The translations under genes were made by a program, and so were the position numbers. Below are positions 12,721 to 25,655 of a stretch of DNA of 64,000 bases, in pieces. The stretch's first letter is position 1. Each line of letters begins with the position of its first letter. The stretch covers positions 12,522,095 to 12,586,094 of the forward strand of contig CM067349.1 in NCBI GenBank assembly GCA_034190875.2, written 5' to 3'. Origin of the DNA: Urechis unicinctus (Eukaryota; Annelida; Polychaeta; Xenopneusta; Urechidae). The notes under the pieces were generated by a model that worked only from the letters and a program-made list of their open reading frames with translations, was not told where the DNA came from and ran no database searches.

Positions 12721-15700
12721 TCTAGCGCACACAAAAGTGCTTATAGGAATTTCCCCCCTGCGTTATTTCTTTTATTTGATCCATGCACTGTTAAGCTCCT
12801 TGCGAAATCCTAAAGCCTAGGAAATTAGGAGTGGATACCTCGCTCAACTGCAAAATCATAAACTCTCCAAAATTACTCGTAATCTTATTATTGATGCTGC
12901 CGCGGACATAATATCAGGCCGTAAGTTCCAATAATTAAAATAAGCCTGAAGCATACATGCATGGATTGATATTCACGGTCGTGGACCTGTACGAGGCGTC
13001 CTACGTTCGGTCTTTGTTTGAATGAATTCGTTTACTTATTAGCACTATGACGGTAGCTACTGAAGTGTAACAGACGATTACCGTATATTTGAGCTAGGTG
13101 GAACGTTATTTGTGTTTGTCTTTGCGGTTACGCGACCTTGATCGGCCATCTAAAAATATTACTGCATTCTTTTTCTACGCCAGGTTATCATAATGTTCCG
13201 TTTTGAGTAGAGGTTCTCTTCTTCTGCAAAAGTTCTGCAGTCGGATGAGGAAATCATTGATGACTTGATAAAGCGCAAACTAATCACTTGGATATTTCCA
13301 TTTAACGATTACATGCTGTCTGATTTCAGTTGTATATATACACGGCTCCTCTTGCTGTGTGCAGTACCAAGTGTATTATGCGCCTCTTAATGTTCATTGT
13401 ATCATGGTTGTACAACATTTGCGACCCATTGTTCTATAGCTATTCCAGAGAGACAGTGTCCACATTGGTTGTCAGCGCAGAACCAAAGTGCTACCCAATC
13501 CCTCCCCCTTAAATAGCTTGGCCCCAAGGGTTTGTCTACGTGAGGACGTATGTAAATGCATGATAAAGAGCTCTGTATGAGAGTACAGGTAGCTTTTCCG
13601 CAGTCCTTTACTACGTCAGACGCCCGAAAACCATATACACTGTAGCGCGGATCAATCGGCAACGTATTATATGTTCGGGCGGTCACAAATGTTTTCGTTT
13701 TCATCTCTTGATAACAATCTATAAATAAGTAATTACGCAGTTAGCACCACATTATATGTCAGTGCCGTATCACCCGTAAACTTGCAAATGCAAAAAAAAG
13801 CAACATATATGGCTCATAAATTAAATTTACGTGATCTTTGTCGAACATAACAAACGTCCTGGATTTACATGCTTGGAATGCCCAGTAACGTCATTGTGTG
13901 GAGCTAAGCATTCAATCGGGTACTAATTAACGGTATGTGCTAACAGTCATTTTAACTAACATATCTCTGATCATTAACGAAATCAATCGGCGTGGCTGGT
14001 GCAAGTATCTCTTAATGGAATTATCTTGCCCGAGTTTGACCCTAATAAAACAGCCTTTGAAGTGTTTCCGATATGTGTCCACTAAACATATATTGTTGCA
14101 ACCATCTAGTGTTTGCTTTTTGGGAAGTGTGTTGGCATGTTACAATGATCGATTGGGAGCTAGGGAGAACGAGTGAATCAACCAACACATTACGTTCATT
14201 GCATAAATTACCTGCCAAATATGTCACGTTGAGGTTAAATGATCACCTCGCATCTTACATATTCATAATATCTGTAACTTGAAGGTTGAGGGCAATTTCT
14301 TGGAAAACTACCTCTTTGTCAAACGACGCAAAAACAGAGCGCATTGTGAGATGAATGCAATCAACGATGAAGAGCGAAGAATTAATGATTCTTTTCATCT
14401 ACCAAATCGCTGGAAACAAACCTCAACTGGGCAGGCAATATAATTTGGTCCTGTTACCCAATATTGATGAGAACACCAAGTTAAAGGTGAAAGTTGGGAA
14501 CATATACCCACTCAGAACAGTCATATACTATGTTGCTGTCTCAGGTTATCTTAATAGCTCTTGATATCGCAAAAAAGTTCAATGAGACTTTAGGCGAGTT
14601 CAACAAAGTAGCTAAGCAATTGACAATTTGTTTATTCATCTACACACAGCACGGTTGCTACATATATTACAAATGTGCAGAGCATAATATGGTTGTGCGG
14701 TCATTTGACCCCCAGAAATATGCATTAATCAGCAAAATATAGAATTCAAATTGACACTTTGAACAGATAAATCTGATGTCAGAATATATCATTACGAAAC
14801 TTGAAAGTTTGTGCTGTAATTGAAAAGAATTAATGTTAATGTTGGAATTCGACACTTGCTTATCGGACAATGAGCATCCCCGTGGGTGAACGCTGCATAC
14901 ATGCTGCTTTACTGAACGGTTGGACCATTGATGATAACACTTCGTTATACCGTCGATGTGTGGCTTCACTTCAAACAAATGGTTTCACTCGGGATCATCT
15001 AAAGTATATTATGACTGGAGGAACACAAGAACCCCATGGCTGATTGGTGCTTCACGTGAAAATGTAGTAGCAGCTTTGCGTCTTTAAATTGTTCGAAGTA
15101 AGCGGAACGTTATTCAGATCACGTCAATAGGTAATTTTACTCTTAACTGCGGGTCCTAGCCAGGAACAATGTGCTACGTTCGTTATCGGCTCATTGCATT
15201 TCCTAACTAAGGTTAATGGGTTATTAACCGAGCTCTTTTGCAGAATGAGTTGGCTTGTAGGGCAACAAAATTGAATTTCGACGGGTAGAATGCGACATAT
15301 TTGTAGTGTGATAGACGGTCGCACTTTACTATGAGTAACCACTAGGAATAAAAATAAATATATTTATATTATTAACAAATACCAGCGTGGCGATTTGGCC
15401 TTCCATCTATGCCGTTGTGAGCCGCTTTCAGTATCAACTCGTTTTCAATTCTAATACCATTGCTGAAATTGTCCACAGAAAAGGCAAAACATGTGTACTT
15501 TTCACCTTACTTTCCATGCAGACATCATAACATGTACTGCACAACAAGACTAATACATAGGACAAGTAAAACATCCAGCTGGACGCAAACAATCTACACG
15601 TTCAGCTCAAATGTACACAAGTCGCATATTTTCCTGTTCTCAGTTTTATATAGCTCTGATGACGACCAACTACAGGGCTCGTCTCAAAAACCTTCTACAT

Positions 15701-17348
15701 TATTTGCAAAGTTGATAAACACTTGCCAACAATTATGGCCAAACTGCTTGAAATAATTGACTTCAACAGGACATTTTCTCCATTACATGAAGATATATTG
15801 TATGCAAAATATCGTATTATTTGCATTGGAGAAAACAAGAGACGGCAATTGATTAACTAACCCTAGCTCCGGTTGTTATTGTCGGAGGAATAGTATATGG
15901 CAAAAAACTAAGAACTTGATCTACACCACCTCCAGTTCCTATGATTCTTAATTGTGCTGTGTTATTAAGCTTAGATGACTCTATTGCTATAACTAAGTCT
16001 TTTATCATGGTTGTTTTGAATCCATGCTGAATGGTAGTATAACATCCCATATTCCTCGTATATGAAGCGTTGAGATCAATGCTACTAAAATTTGCACCAA
16101 ACCTCAGCTCATCCACTCCATCCCCCCACCCCCCACTCCCCACCAAAAACCCATCTATAGTGCATGCACCCATAATTGGCCGCGATTACCTTGGCATGAG
16201 ATCATGAAGCCAGGAATGGAAGATTCTAACAACACGGTGCTTTCTGTATTTCGTTAATTCGAAGTCGTGACTTACTCGAGTCATGGGTTCAATGTGTTGG
16301 CTATCTGTCAAGATCACACCTAACCTACAACAGTAGTCTTCACACCATAGTGTCATAAATATGTCGTTTACTCTCTTGTAAATCAGTTCTGCAAATTATC
16401 ATTCACCAAAGAAGTGGCCAAAGAGTGATGGACTGCGATAAAACTTTATCAATATAATGTTTTCCCTTGGTGTACCTTCGTTGTTTAATTGACTTAGGCG
16501 TCGTTCTCAGGAAAACATAACTTCCAGCAGAAGTATATATTCATGATTCTGTAAAGTTCTCGAGATACATGCATTTGTCACCACAAGGAAATGCGAATTG
16601 GTGTTTCGTTGTTGTCATTTAAATCAGGTGGATATTTGCATTATTTGTTGCCGACAGAGAGGGACAAAGCGATTTCTGATCACCAGGTGCGAGGCCTCAG
16701 CATACAGCATAGTACAGGCTCACCCGTCGCGTTACGTTTAGCGTCATGGTATTCTTCCATGCGCACACATTCGCTATAAGACCATACTTGACTGCACAAA
16801 GAAGCTCATATCATCCTGGTGCTGACACATTGGCCACACAGCTATGTTGCTGTTTTGGATTTCATTTGATTAACGTCCAGCCTGATCACGACTACCAAAG
16901 CTGAGACTCTGTGACAATTGAAATATGAACTCCGGGAATATGATCAGTAATTTTTTGAATTTTGTAGGGTTGCAAGCCAACACTGACATTCCCTTAAGCC
17001 AAACCATTAGTTTCGAGCTGGTATGCACCTAAGTTGCAAAGCTGTTACTCGAAGTGAGACAAGATACCGCATACGCCGACCTCTAAGTCATCTGTTTAAG
17101 CGTCACAGCGAATTCGATATTACCAAGCTAAGACTAAGGGTAAGCAGCTGCTATTGATTGCACGACTCAAGTTGGAGTTACAGTAATATGAGTGCGAATA
17201 ATTTATTTTTTGGCATGATAACTAGTCCATAAAAACGATGATGGTTTGGCAGCTGTCAAACCTGCAGAAAGGATAATCAGCTTTGATTGCTAGAAATGTT
17301 AATGGAAATTTCAAAGGCGTGTATCAATTACTATCAATTCTATCATGA

Positions 17349-17810
17349 GTGCATGGGTGCGTATTTACATCCGATAGAGCCTCCTGTGACATCAAGACTA
17401 TTGGATGTATATTGCAATACCTCTGTTCTCTTGGAAGCATTGCATTGTTATTTATTTTTCCCTCGGCATCAAGGTTAATAACAGTTTATTTTTCGGGCCT
17501 TATATTCAACTTGCAGCATACTTGCATAGATTTGTTGATACAATATAAATCGTCCACCAGTATGGAGCATTCGATGAATGCCACTGTTGTGTTTTGCGAA
17601 GTTTGCAATCCGCTATGTGAGAAACCGGAGCAGTTTTATGGCCGATACTTCCGTGGTCACTATAATTTATGGGACAACGCGGAACAGCCTCCTGCAGAAT
17701 TTGCGCTGTTATCAACGACGAACAGTAGCAGGGCAGGGTATATGTCAGCCTCATATACGACAGAAATAAGACAAGTAACTGCTAGCGTAAAGTCGTTTCT
17801 TTCCACATAA
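17349..17810 (+). CDS. Unrecognised 153-codon open frame, doubtful gene
   Basis: This is the longest open frame outside tandem repeats in the duplicated region. The predicted protein has a hydrophobic stretch at about residues 23-40 (CILQYLCSLGSIALLFIF), a Cys-containing middle part (FCEVCNPLCEKPEQFYG) and a Ser/Thr-rich end. No family is recognised. The duplicate at about 30,680-31,060 keeps the first part (DIKTIGCILQYL and a similar hydrophobic run) but has a TAG after KSSTS, extra sequence and frameshifts. Either the copy B version is a pseudogene, or the frame is open by chance. I favour chance. There is no splice signal, Kozak context or poly(A) signal that I can tie to it. Confidence 0.2.
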   Translation: MHGCVFTSDRASCDIKTIGCILQYLCSLGSIALLFIFPSASRLITVYFSGLIFNLQHTCIDLLIQYKSSTSMEHSMNATVVFCEVCNPLCEKPEQFYGRYFRGHYNLWDNAEQPPAEFALLSTTNSSRAGYMSASYTTEIRQVTASVKSFLST

Positions 17811-18609
17811 TGACGTATTTATTAGCCATTGCATTGTATAGCAAAAGCCTACTAGGCATTAATTTGACTACAGTAAATAGCCATTCGCACTTAGGAACTT
17901 TACCATTGATTTAACGACAACAGCCATCCACTGTTATACTTATGCTGAGACTGCGAAAGAAACATATATGAGCTACCAAAAGTAAATGTGGTGCAGGACC
18001 CACAAAATGGCGGTCGTTGTATTAGCGCGCCTTGTAGGAGATGTGATGAGTGCTAATAAGCGATGAGAAGTTTATGATGAATGTATCAGGAACATCATGT
18101 TGAGCAATGATGGTATTATTGTTCTGCCTCGGTAGCAGATGGTCACTGTAACCTCCTTCTACTATTCCACCTCGAAAACTGGTGAGTGATGAGGAACGTA
18201 TCATGCTACTGACTCTACGACTTACGACTTGCTAGTATGATTAACACCTTATGCTGATTAGCGTGCTTACCTAAAGGATTTATATACAAGCCGAACACGT
18301 TTAAGCATGCACTAATGTACCTTTGTAAGATTGCACTGTGTTATAAGGGCGAAGCGTCCGCACAGGATTATGTAAGAGACATAATTCGATATGCAGATGC
18401 TATTCTAAATTTTATCTAAAAGCCTCTTTACATAACCAACATTTATGCATTTGATATGTCAGATAACTGCAACCACTAACTGATATGTGACAGTAATGGG
18501 AGCCCAACACCAGCTTTAAGGGAGCACGTTATGATTGCTTCCTATTGGTCGCCGCTGGAACATCACTAGTATCCTGCTCGCTGGTTTATTGCTTTCTATT
18601 TCAGAAAAC

Positions 18610-19042
18610 GTTTGCCACAAATACGTCAGGACATTCTAGTTAGTGACTGCATTCTGTTACATGATAGCCATTTCATAAGGATAAATCTCCTGCTATGACA
18701 CCTGCAAAGCGTCAAGGATATTTCGTTTTATTACCAATAAATATTTTGGCTGAGAGGGCAACAGAAGCAATAAGCAATGTTGGCCGTAGCATTACGTAAC
18801 GCTTGGTGGGAATAAAGGGGTAAGTTGGCTGGTGATATTGTGGGCTGTGGGAGATGTTTTGACTGCTGCTATGAAGTTTTGCGGGAAAGAGGTGTCTACC
18901 ATCAGGCAAACAAGCGTTGCATAAACGAATCACTGATTAAGCACTATGAGGGTATCCTGTAAGATGAAATCCTCGTACATTACTTTTCATATCATGTATA
19001 ATGTAAACTACCTTATTTATGACAGCGCCAAGATATTACAAG
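18610..19042. other. Spacer between duplication copies A and B
   Basis: About 430 bp that does not line up with the sequence after copy B or before copy A. It ends at the joint where copy B starts (19,042). No gene, array or element ends are seen. Confidence 0.5.
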
Positions 19043-21259
19043 TAGGAGGAAACCAATTAGTCTAGATGGCAACAAAGGGATACCACAGACCGACGGATCT
19101 GTGAAACACAAGTCGGCTTATGAAGATAGATCAATTGTTGAAGGATCAGTGTTTGAAATCTCGTTGCATCTTTTGTGCACCAAATATGCTCGTCGGCAAA
19201 TGTCGCTTTTGCCTATTAACATGCAGTAGCGTGACTCGATTTTTATAGACTGGGACACAGAGAATATATAGCGGGTAAAATATTTGACGGTGGATAGTTT
19301 TCAATGATGTAAAGTTTCCGTGAAGCCATATCGTGTTTAGTAAGACACGACATGGTTTGCACGCATCGGGCTGCATTATAGACTAAGTATTCCCTGATAT
19401 ACTTAACTGCACTAAATATATGATAATAGCCAAGAAGTTCAACCCATTTTACTGCATTTGCATATTCCGAATGTTTGTTCACCTCACTACGATATGGTTT
19501 GACGACACTGAGCCAGCTTCTACCCGTGTAACCCACACTAAGCACAACAACCATAGCCACCAACATAGAAGCTTCAGTCAAATAACAACATCAATCCTCG
19601 AACACTTCAAACAACCTCTATGCATTTTCCCAGTTTTTAGCATTGCACACATTTCAACACCTTTCAAAGCGAACCTATGAAAGACATCCGAGGCGAATCA
19701 GAAATAAAGAACGACTGATGTTGAAAGTGTCGTTTTTGCTTCTACTCCAAAAAAATGCAATTGTATTAAATAAAATCACTCTGAAAAACTAAAATTCGAA
19801 ATGGGCCCGTCAAAGTAGATTGCACTTTCTACGCTTACTTTGGTGTTAAGAGGGTTACGTCCGATTCAACGCCCCCTGATATCATCTGAGGCACACATGC
19901 GCAGTAGTGGTCATTGAAGTTGCTAAACCTTTATTTCGTCCTCACCACCGACTGTCGAATGAATTTCTCCATTTTCAAAAATTGTATATCTCTATAGAAT
20001 TAATGCAGTTCGGTAAATGCCTAGTTACTTCTGCAGTGCGACTCAAACTTTGAGGTAATTGATATCAAATAAATGAAAGTGACTGATATGCAATATAGGC
20101 CGACTATAATGGTATGTAAATCACAGCTTCCGAAGTAAACGGATGCCACGATCTAAGCAGAGACAGCGCGTCGTTAGTGTCGATAACATCAAGTCCATTT
20201 GGGTGGCACCCACTACATGGGCCGTTACGATGTCTGCGCAATTCACTGATCCAGGCCGCTGTATGGACGTGAGGTAAAAAAGACATGCACAGCATTCACT
20301 TAAGCATTTGATTTATTTCTGGATGCTTTTAACAATAGTGAATTGTAGGCGTTAAATTAACTGGTCTTAACTGCAGCTCGACATAAGACATTGACAGATC
20401 GCCGCGTGTGGCCCGTTCCCGACAATGACAACCATTAACCTGTATGAGAATTGCTTTTAGAGACGTGGACGAATGACGTTAGTGCCATTGTGTCAGCTGA
20501 CACAGTGGGCTGCGTATAGTTGCCGGAACGGTTGAGTTATTTACAAGTGAGGAGTGTGTTTCATATAACGCCCTGATGGAGGTAGGTCGACAACTCTGTC
20601 CATAATATACATACACCGTGTATCCACATAAAATATCTCATGGCAGCCTCACCAGCTGTCAGAGGGCCAATATCTATCATCTCTTATCTTAATAACCCTT
20701 CTGACGACCAGCATATTATCGACACCAGGTGAGCAGGTCGTGGCAATAGGTAAAAGTTGTCTGGTGGGTCGCGGCGGAGGAAAACACGCGAGTACATTTA
20801 ATAAAAATGCCATGTTTTACATGACAGGTCATATACCGAGGGAAATTTAGCAACCTGTCAATAGTACAACACCTTCTCGACCAGGAGTGGGAACCCAACA
20901 CCCCCGCGATGCTGGCACTCTTGGCTCTGTCTTAACCAATGACACATGTAGGCTTTGTGTTTTAATTGCTATTGCGCACGAAAAAGAGTCGTGCCGAATA
21001 ACAAATATCACAGTTTGAGAAAACCGATTGTTTCACTCCTCTCATTGCGAGCTTATCAACTGCATTGTCTGAATGTCCGTTGGGCAATCTGGAGAATGTG
21101 AGGGGGACCAAATGCGTTCAACACTGTGTTTCACACAAAAATTGCATTGTATAGCTCTTGCTACAAGGCATCGATAAGTATCATGGACAAAGTGATATAA
21201 GTATGGACAAAGTGCTGTAAGCAGGTCCCTTTGAAAATGCAATAAAAATATTTGTCGTT

Positions 21260-22525
21260 GTGTCACTTTATAAGCACACTCTACGTGATAAAGTTCTCTA
21301 AAGACGGCAATAAATTTGAAATTTTTTTGTATCAACAATAAATTTTCCAATGCTTTGCTGAGCGCTAACGTAATCCTAATTGGACAGCCAACACTGGATA
21401 TGATATCAAAGCTAACCATCGGTGTCACGATGACGTTCTCATGAACGTTAACACAACATATGCGAGTCGCTCTACACGAGCAATCGGAATAAGTTATCCT
21501 CAGGCGAAAATGCTACAGCCACAACTTGATAGCCAGGTAGATCCGTGGGGTAGCTTGCTCGCATCTTACTAGGAAATGATGGAAGCATGATTTATATGTT
21601 CATCGGAAATATACTGAAGCCAAGATCGCCTATCCGCGAATGTCGCTTCACGTGATACAGTTTATAATATCTTGTTCGGACGATTATTAAGGCTGTTTAT
21701 ATCCAAGACACAAATCTATCCAAGCTCCACCGTCTCGCAATATTGGTAAAGTATGGCCTAAGCATCCCGGTACGCTAATATGACTCACAGGCAAGGCACG
21801 TTTGAGGCTTGACTCGCAGAACAAACCGCGTTTTGCCTGTTAACGAGCACGCCTCCATTACATTACACACAAGCAAACATATTGTAATGTTAATCGCGGC
21901 CCGTTAGATCATGTTTGCCGATTACTTGTTAGGTCATATAAGCCATACGTTGCTTACGCATTGCAGAATAAGCCAATTTATCGTCGATCATATTCTCCCA
22001 TAATATGTAAAGAACGCTATCAAATCATAAGGTTCTGGCGTAATGCAATCGAATCATAACGATCGGATGATAAGCAATTGAAATATATATAAGGGCAATG
22101 TGCTGCTGATGTTTAGGTTTATACTGTTTAAAACAGTTCAGTACGATTTCATACGGTGGTGGCGTATAGTTTTCTTACATATATTCAATGTAGTTATTTA
22201 TTTTATGCAATCATTCTGCTACAAAGATGATAGTTGCCGTCTTCACCTAAGCAAACAAATAAAATCTTGAGCAATGTTAGCTGACAGAAACTCTGTCCAC
22301 TGACGATCAGTAAAACACTCTTAGTAAACCAACTGACGGATTATTTAACACGTTTACGGTATTACAAAATAGTGCACTGACATGGTGTTCACCAGTCCGT
22401 TTGCTGTATAGCATTGGCGCACTGGCCAACGGAAGCTGCGTGGAATAAGGAAGACATGGCCGTTATATGTGCTGTTCGAAGTAATCGGGCTGGCAGTCGA
22501 TTGCATGAATTAAAAAGAGGCTACA
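21260..22525. other. Copy B private segment, no gene recognised
   Basis: The corresponding place in copy A (8,940-9,765) holds the transposase fragment, and the two segments are unrelated. A 128-codon minus-strand open frame (21,042-21,428) straddles the shared/private boundary, so it is very unlikely to be a conserved gene. No terminal repeats were recognised. Confidence 0.5.
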
Positions 22526-23024
22526 ATGCATGTTTTTTTTTTGCGTAGCATTTGAAGTAAAATAAACGCCAGCAACTCTTTGTTATGTACGTAGTTACGG
22601 GATTTCCTTTATCTAGCTCAGTGTTCTAGGATCTTGTTATCACGTGGGGGAGTCCTCATTATAAGAGAGCACACATTGTAAAGCTTTAAAACACTTGAAT
22701 AATGTTTGCCTACTTCTAAACCGATGGTTGTAAAATGATTTCCGACAAACAGAACACACACTACCAATGGAGCCTGCATTACCTGTATGATTATTTGAGC
22801 CATGCTTGCGCTACAGCTGTTAAAATGTGTAGCACAGTCACTCCCGTACTAACGCTTCGTGGTTATTATCTACCTGATGCCGCGTGCTCCATAGACCGAG
22901 TGATGGAAAGGGAAGTCTGGTTCGGCATGAATTCCTCATCGAGAATCAACTGATTGGCAATGCCTATGCCAGAGAAAAACGTGTAAACGAAATTCAAATG
23001 CACTAGCAAAAACAACAACTTCTT

Positions 23025-23165
23025 TTCTCTCAATCACCCACTCACTCACTAAATCACTAACACACTCACTAACCTACTCATTCATTAACTCACTCACTCA
23101 TTCGCTTACTCACTCACACACTTGCTCACTCACTCACTTACCTACTAGATCACTAACTAACCCAA
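23025..23165 (+). repeat. (ACTC)n minisatellite, short allele in copy B
   Basis: Imperfect ACTC/ACTA repeat at the position matching 10,210-10,515, but about half the length. Confidence 0.85.
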
Positions 23166-25296
23166 GCACTTAATCATTCTTTCAGTATATCGATTGGTTA
23201 CATTTCTGTCAATTAAATGGTTGCAAGGGAATCTTTTTAGGTTTTGTTTTTTTCTTATGATTGTGAGAAAGTTAAAAAAAATTATTTTATGAATTCGATA
23301 CCATTCGCGCTAACAGGAAGGAAAGGTACCTCATTTTCAATGATCAGTTTGTAGTGCGATTCCAAACACATATAGACATGCACTCGTTGTGTTTTCTTTC
23401 ATCAGTTTGCAGGAGTATATTACCATCGTCGTGATATTGCGTGGACATGCTGTTCAATTAACCATCAACAGTTGTTTGACACACGGGGCAATCAAATGAC
23501 TCTTATCGTCATGAGTGAAATATCTATGGCTTACCGCAGCTCTATTTATCATGTTGGAAATATGAGCCATTACAAATGACAACCCCCGATGAATTTCAAT
23601 CACCAACAAGCAGCAAAAACAGCAAAGAATGTGTCAACCTACGACATAAAGGAACAGCAATAGCAATTTACAGCGATGTGTTATTCCTTTTAGCAATCGG
23701 GAAAAGTAATTCCTTGAGCAGGCCTCGTAGCCGCCATCTTGGATTAAAGATGACCGAATTCGTATGGAATTCTATTGAGACATCGCGAAGAGGACTGCAA
23801 TATCATTGTCGCTTTTTATCTACAAAAACAATATCAGCCCTACATAGCCAAGCAAGTATGAAATCACATTCTTCGAGTAATAGTAGCTGTCGAGTAAAAA
23901 TTATACTATCTGTGATTGATGACAAACAGTAATTAACACCACCCAACTCGTTCATCATCATATAGAGCTTAGTCTTAAGCATAGCTGTAAGTCATTTCTG
24001 TAAATCTCTACAGCTAAATTCACGGCCGGTTGATAACTTGCAGACGACACTTGCTAATCCGAACTTTTATTCCAGCAAGAAATCTAGTGTAGCTATATCA
24101 TGATCATATGAGAATGGAATGAAGGTGTTGCAATGGTAAAATTTCAACTGGACGAGGTTCGATTGGTTACGTCTGTGAAGGCGTATTAGCCGATTAGCTG
24201 CATGTCTTCCTGTATGTTAAGTGATGTAAACTCCAATACTAAACACCAGACGTTGAAGATATTGTTTTAACAATGTACTCACAATCATATCCCGGAGGAC
24301 TCATATTGTTTTACGCGTATGCTAGATGGGATCACTTGTGTTATACTAATAACCGTGCAGTGTAATAGAGCTTGAATTACAGCTCAACCGTAGTAACGAC
24401 ACTGGCTATAACAGTGTTTGATTCATTAATATAGCAGGGTGAAATATCACATTGTTGTAAGTGTGCTTATGACAGCAAATTGCTGCAAGTAATCGACACA
24501 TCAGACACAGTCCAATCAAGGCATGTAATGCACAGTGAGCCATCTATTGCATTACAATGATCTGTTCATCAAGCAAAGAACGATTCAACATTGAAAAATT
24601 CATGTGATTATCTAAATATGTGTTTCTAAGCCACAGCGTATAATTCGGCATATACGTGACTTTCATCGAAAGGAATTACAATATTTGTCCAAAGATATTA
24701 CTATAATTACATTCAAATATATTTATATTCAGCAATTCGAACAAATATTCCAGATGATGATCACAATAATGACCGACCATATGTAATAAAGTACCGGCGC
24801 AAACATTTAGCGTGGGTACGGTTTACCAGTTATTCGTGTCCATTACGGATACAATATGAACATAAAACTGCGGTCATGCATCATGTTCTGAGGTTGAATA
24901 CCTTCGTAACCAGTAAGACGTTTGCAGTACATACCTTCAAGAGGAATTATGCAATAGCTAGGATCATGAATGATATGTTTTCAAATCACGTCAACTTGTA
25001 ATGTAATTCCTAGCTGCGGGCTATGGCCACATACATTGCACCACCGTCGATATTGGCATAGTGCATTTCTCGTTAAGGTTAATAAGCTATTAACCTGGCT
25101 ATTGTCGAAGGAACGTTTGCTATTAACGGCCAAGAAAGGCTCGTACCGCACTATATCGACCGATCGTGTTGGATATACACCAGTCGACGCCTGCTGATTG
25201 TCTCTTTTCGCAATTTAAACTTGTTATGAAATTGAGTGTTTCTTAGGGCTACCTTAGGCGTTTGGAACGAATGCCTCTTATCGACGAGTTGCCGTG

Positions 25297-25655
25297 AGCG
25301 CAAGTTGCTTCATGCTCCACGTCATTCTGATACGATAAACTCTCATGCAACTAGAAATGTTAAGCATAATTTGTTGCTGTTATTCATCAAAATGAACAAA
25401 ACCTTGATGTAAATGTAATATTGCAGCTATATATGCATTCATATGATATTGGGAAGCCACAGTAACTCGAAGTGACAACCAAGTTACTTCATCCCTTACG
25501 TCATTCGTCGTCGTCAAATGATCTGATACGATAACTGTCATGCAACTACAAATGTTTAGCATAATGTTGTTGTTGTTATTCATGTAATATTGCAGCTATA
25601 TATGCATTCATATGATATGAGGCAGCCACAGTAACGCGAAGTGACAACCTCGATG
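25297..25655 (+). repeat. Local tandem duplication, unit about 180 bp, only in copy B
   Basis: A unit containing the CATTCTGATACGATAA region, ATATTGCAGCTATATATGCATT and GAAGTGACAACC occurs twice in a row (25,297-25,480 and 25,481-25,655), but once in copy A (12,430-12,610). The second unit is almost identical to copy A while the first is diverged. The extra unit therefore looks like an incoming copy A sequence placed beside the resident one, rather than a simple local duplication. Confidence 0.7.

Larger units (their letters stand above)
6960..18610 (+). repeat. Segmental duplication copy A
   Basis: This stretch is colinear with 19,042-32,180. Anchors include CCACAGACCGACGGATCTG (7,002 / 19,083), AAGCAGGTC (about 8,880 / 21,219), the ACTC-type minisatellite (10.2 / 23.0 kb), AGCGTGGGTACGGTTTACC (12,005 / 24,811), TGGAAGATTCTAACAACACG (about 16,217 / 29,326) and TTTATGGGACAACG (about 17,667 / 30,956). 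Divergence is roughly 10-15% with many indels. Copy-specific insertions mean the duplication is not recent. No intact gene is kept open in both copies. Confidence 0.85.

Noticed and set aside
21042..21428. 128-codon minus-strand open frame
   Set aside because: It spans the boundary between shared and copy-B-only sequence and has no family motif.
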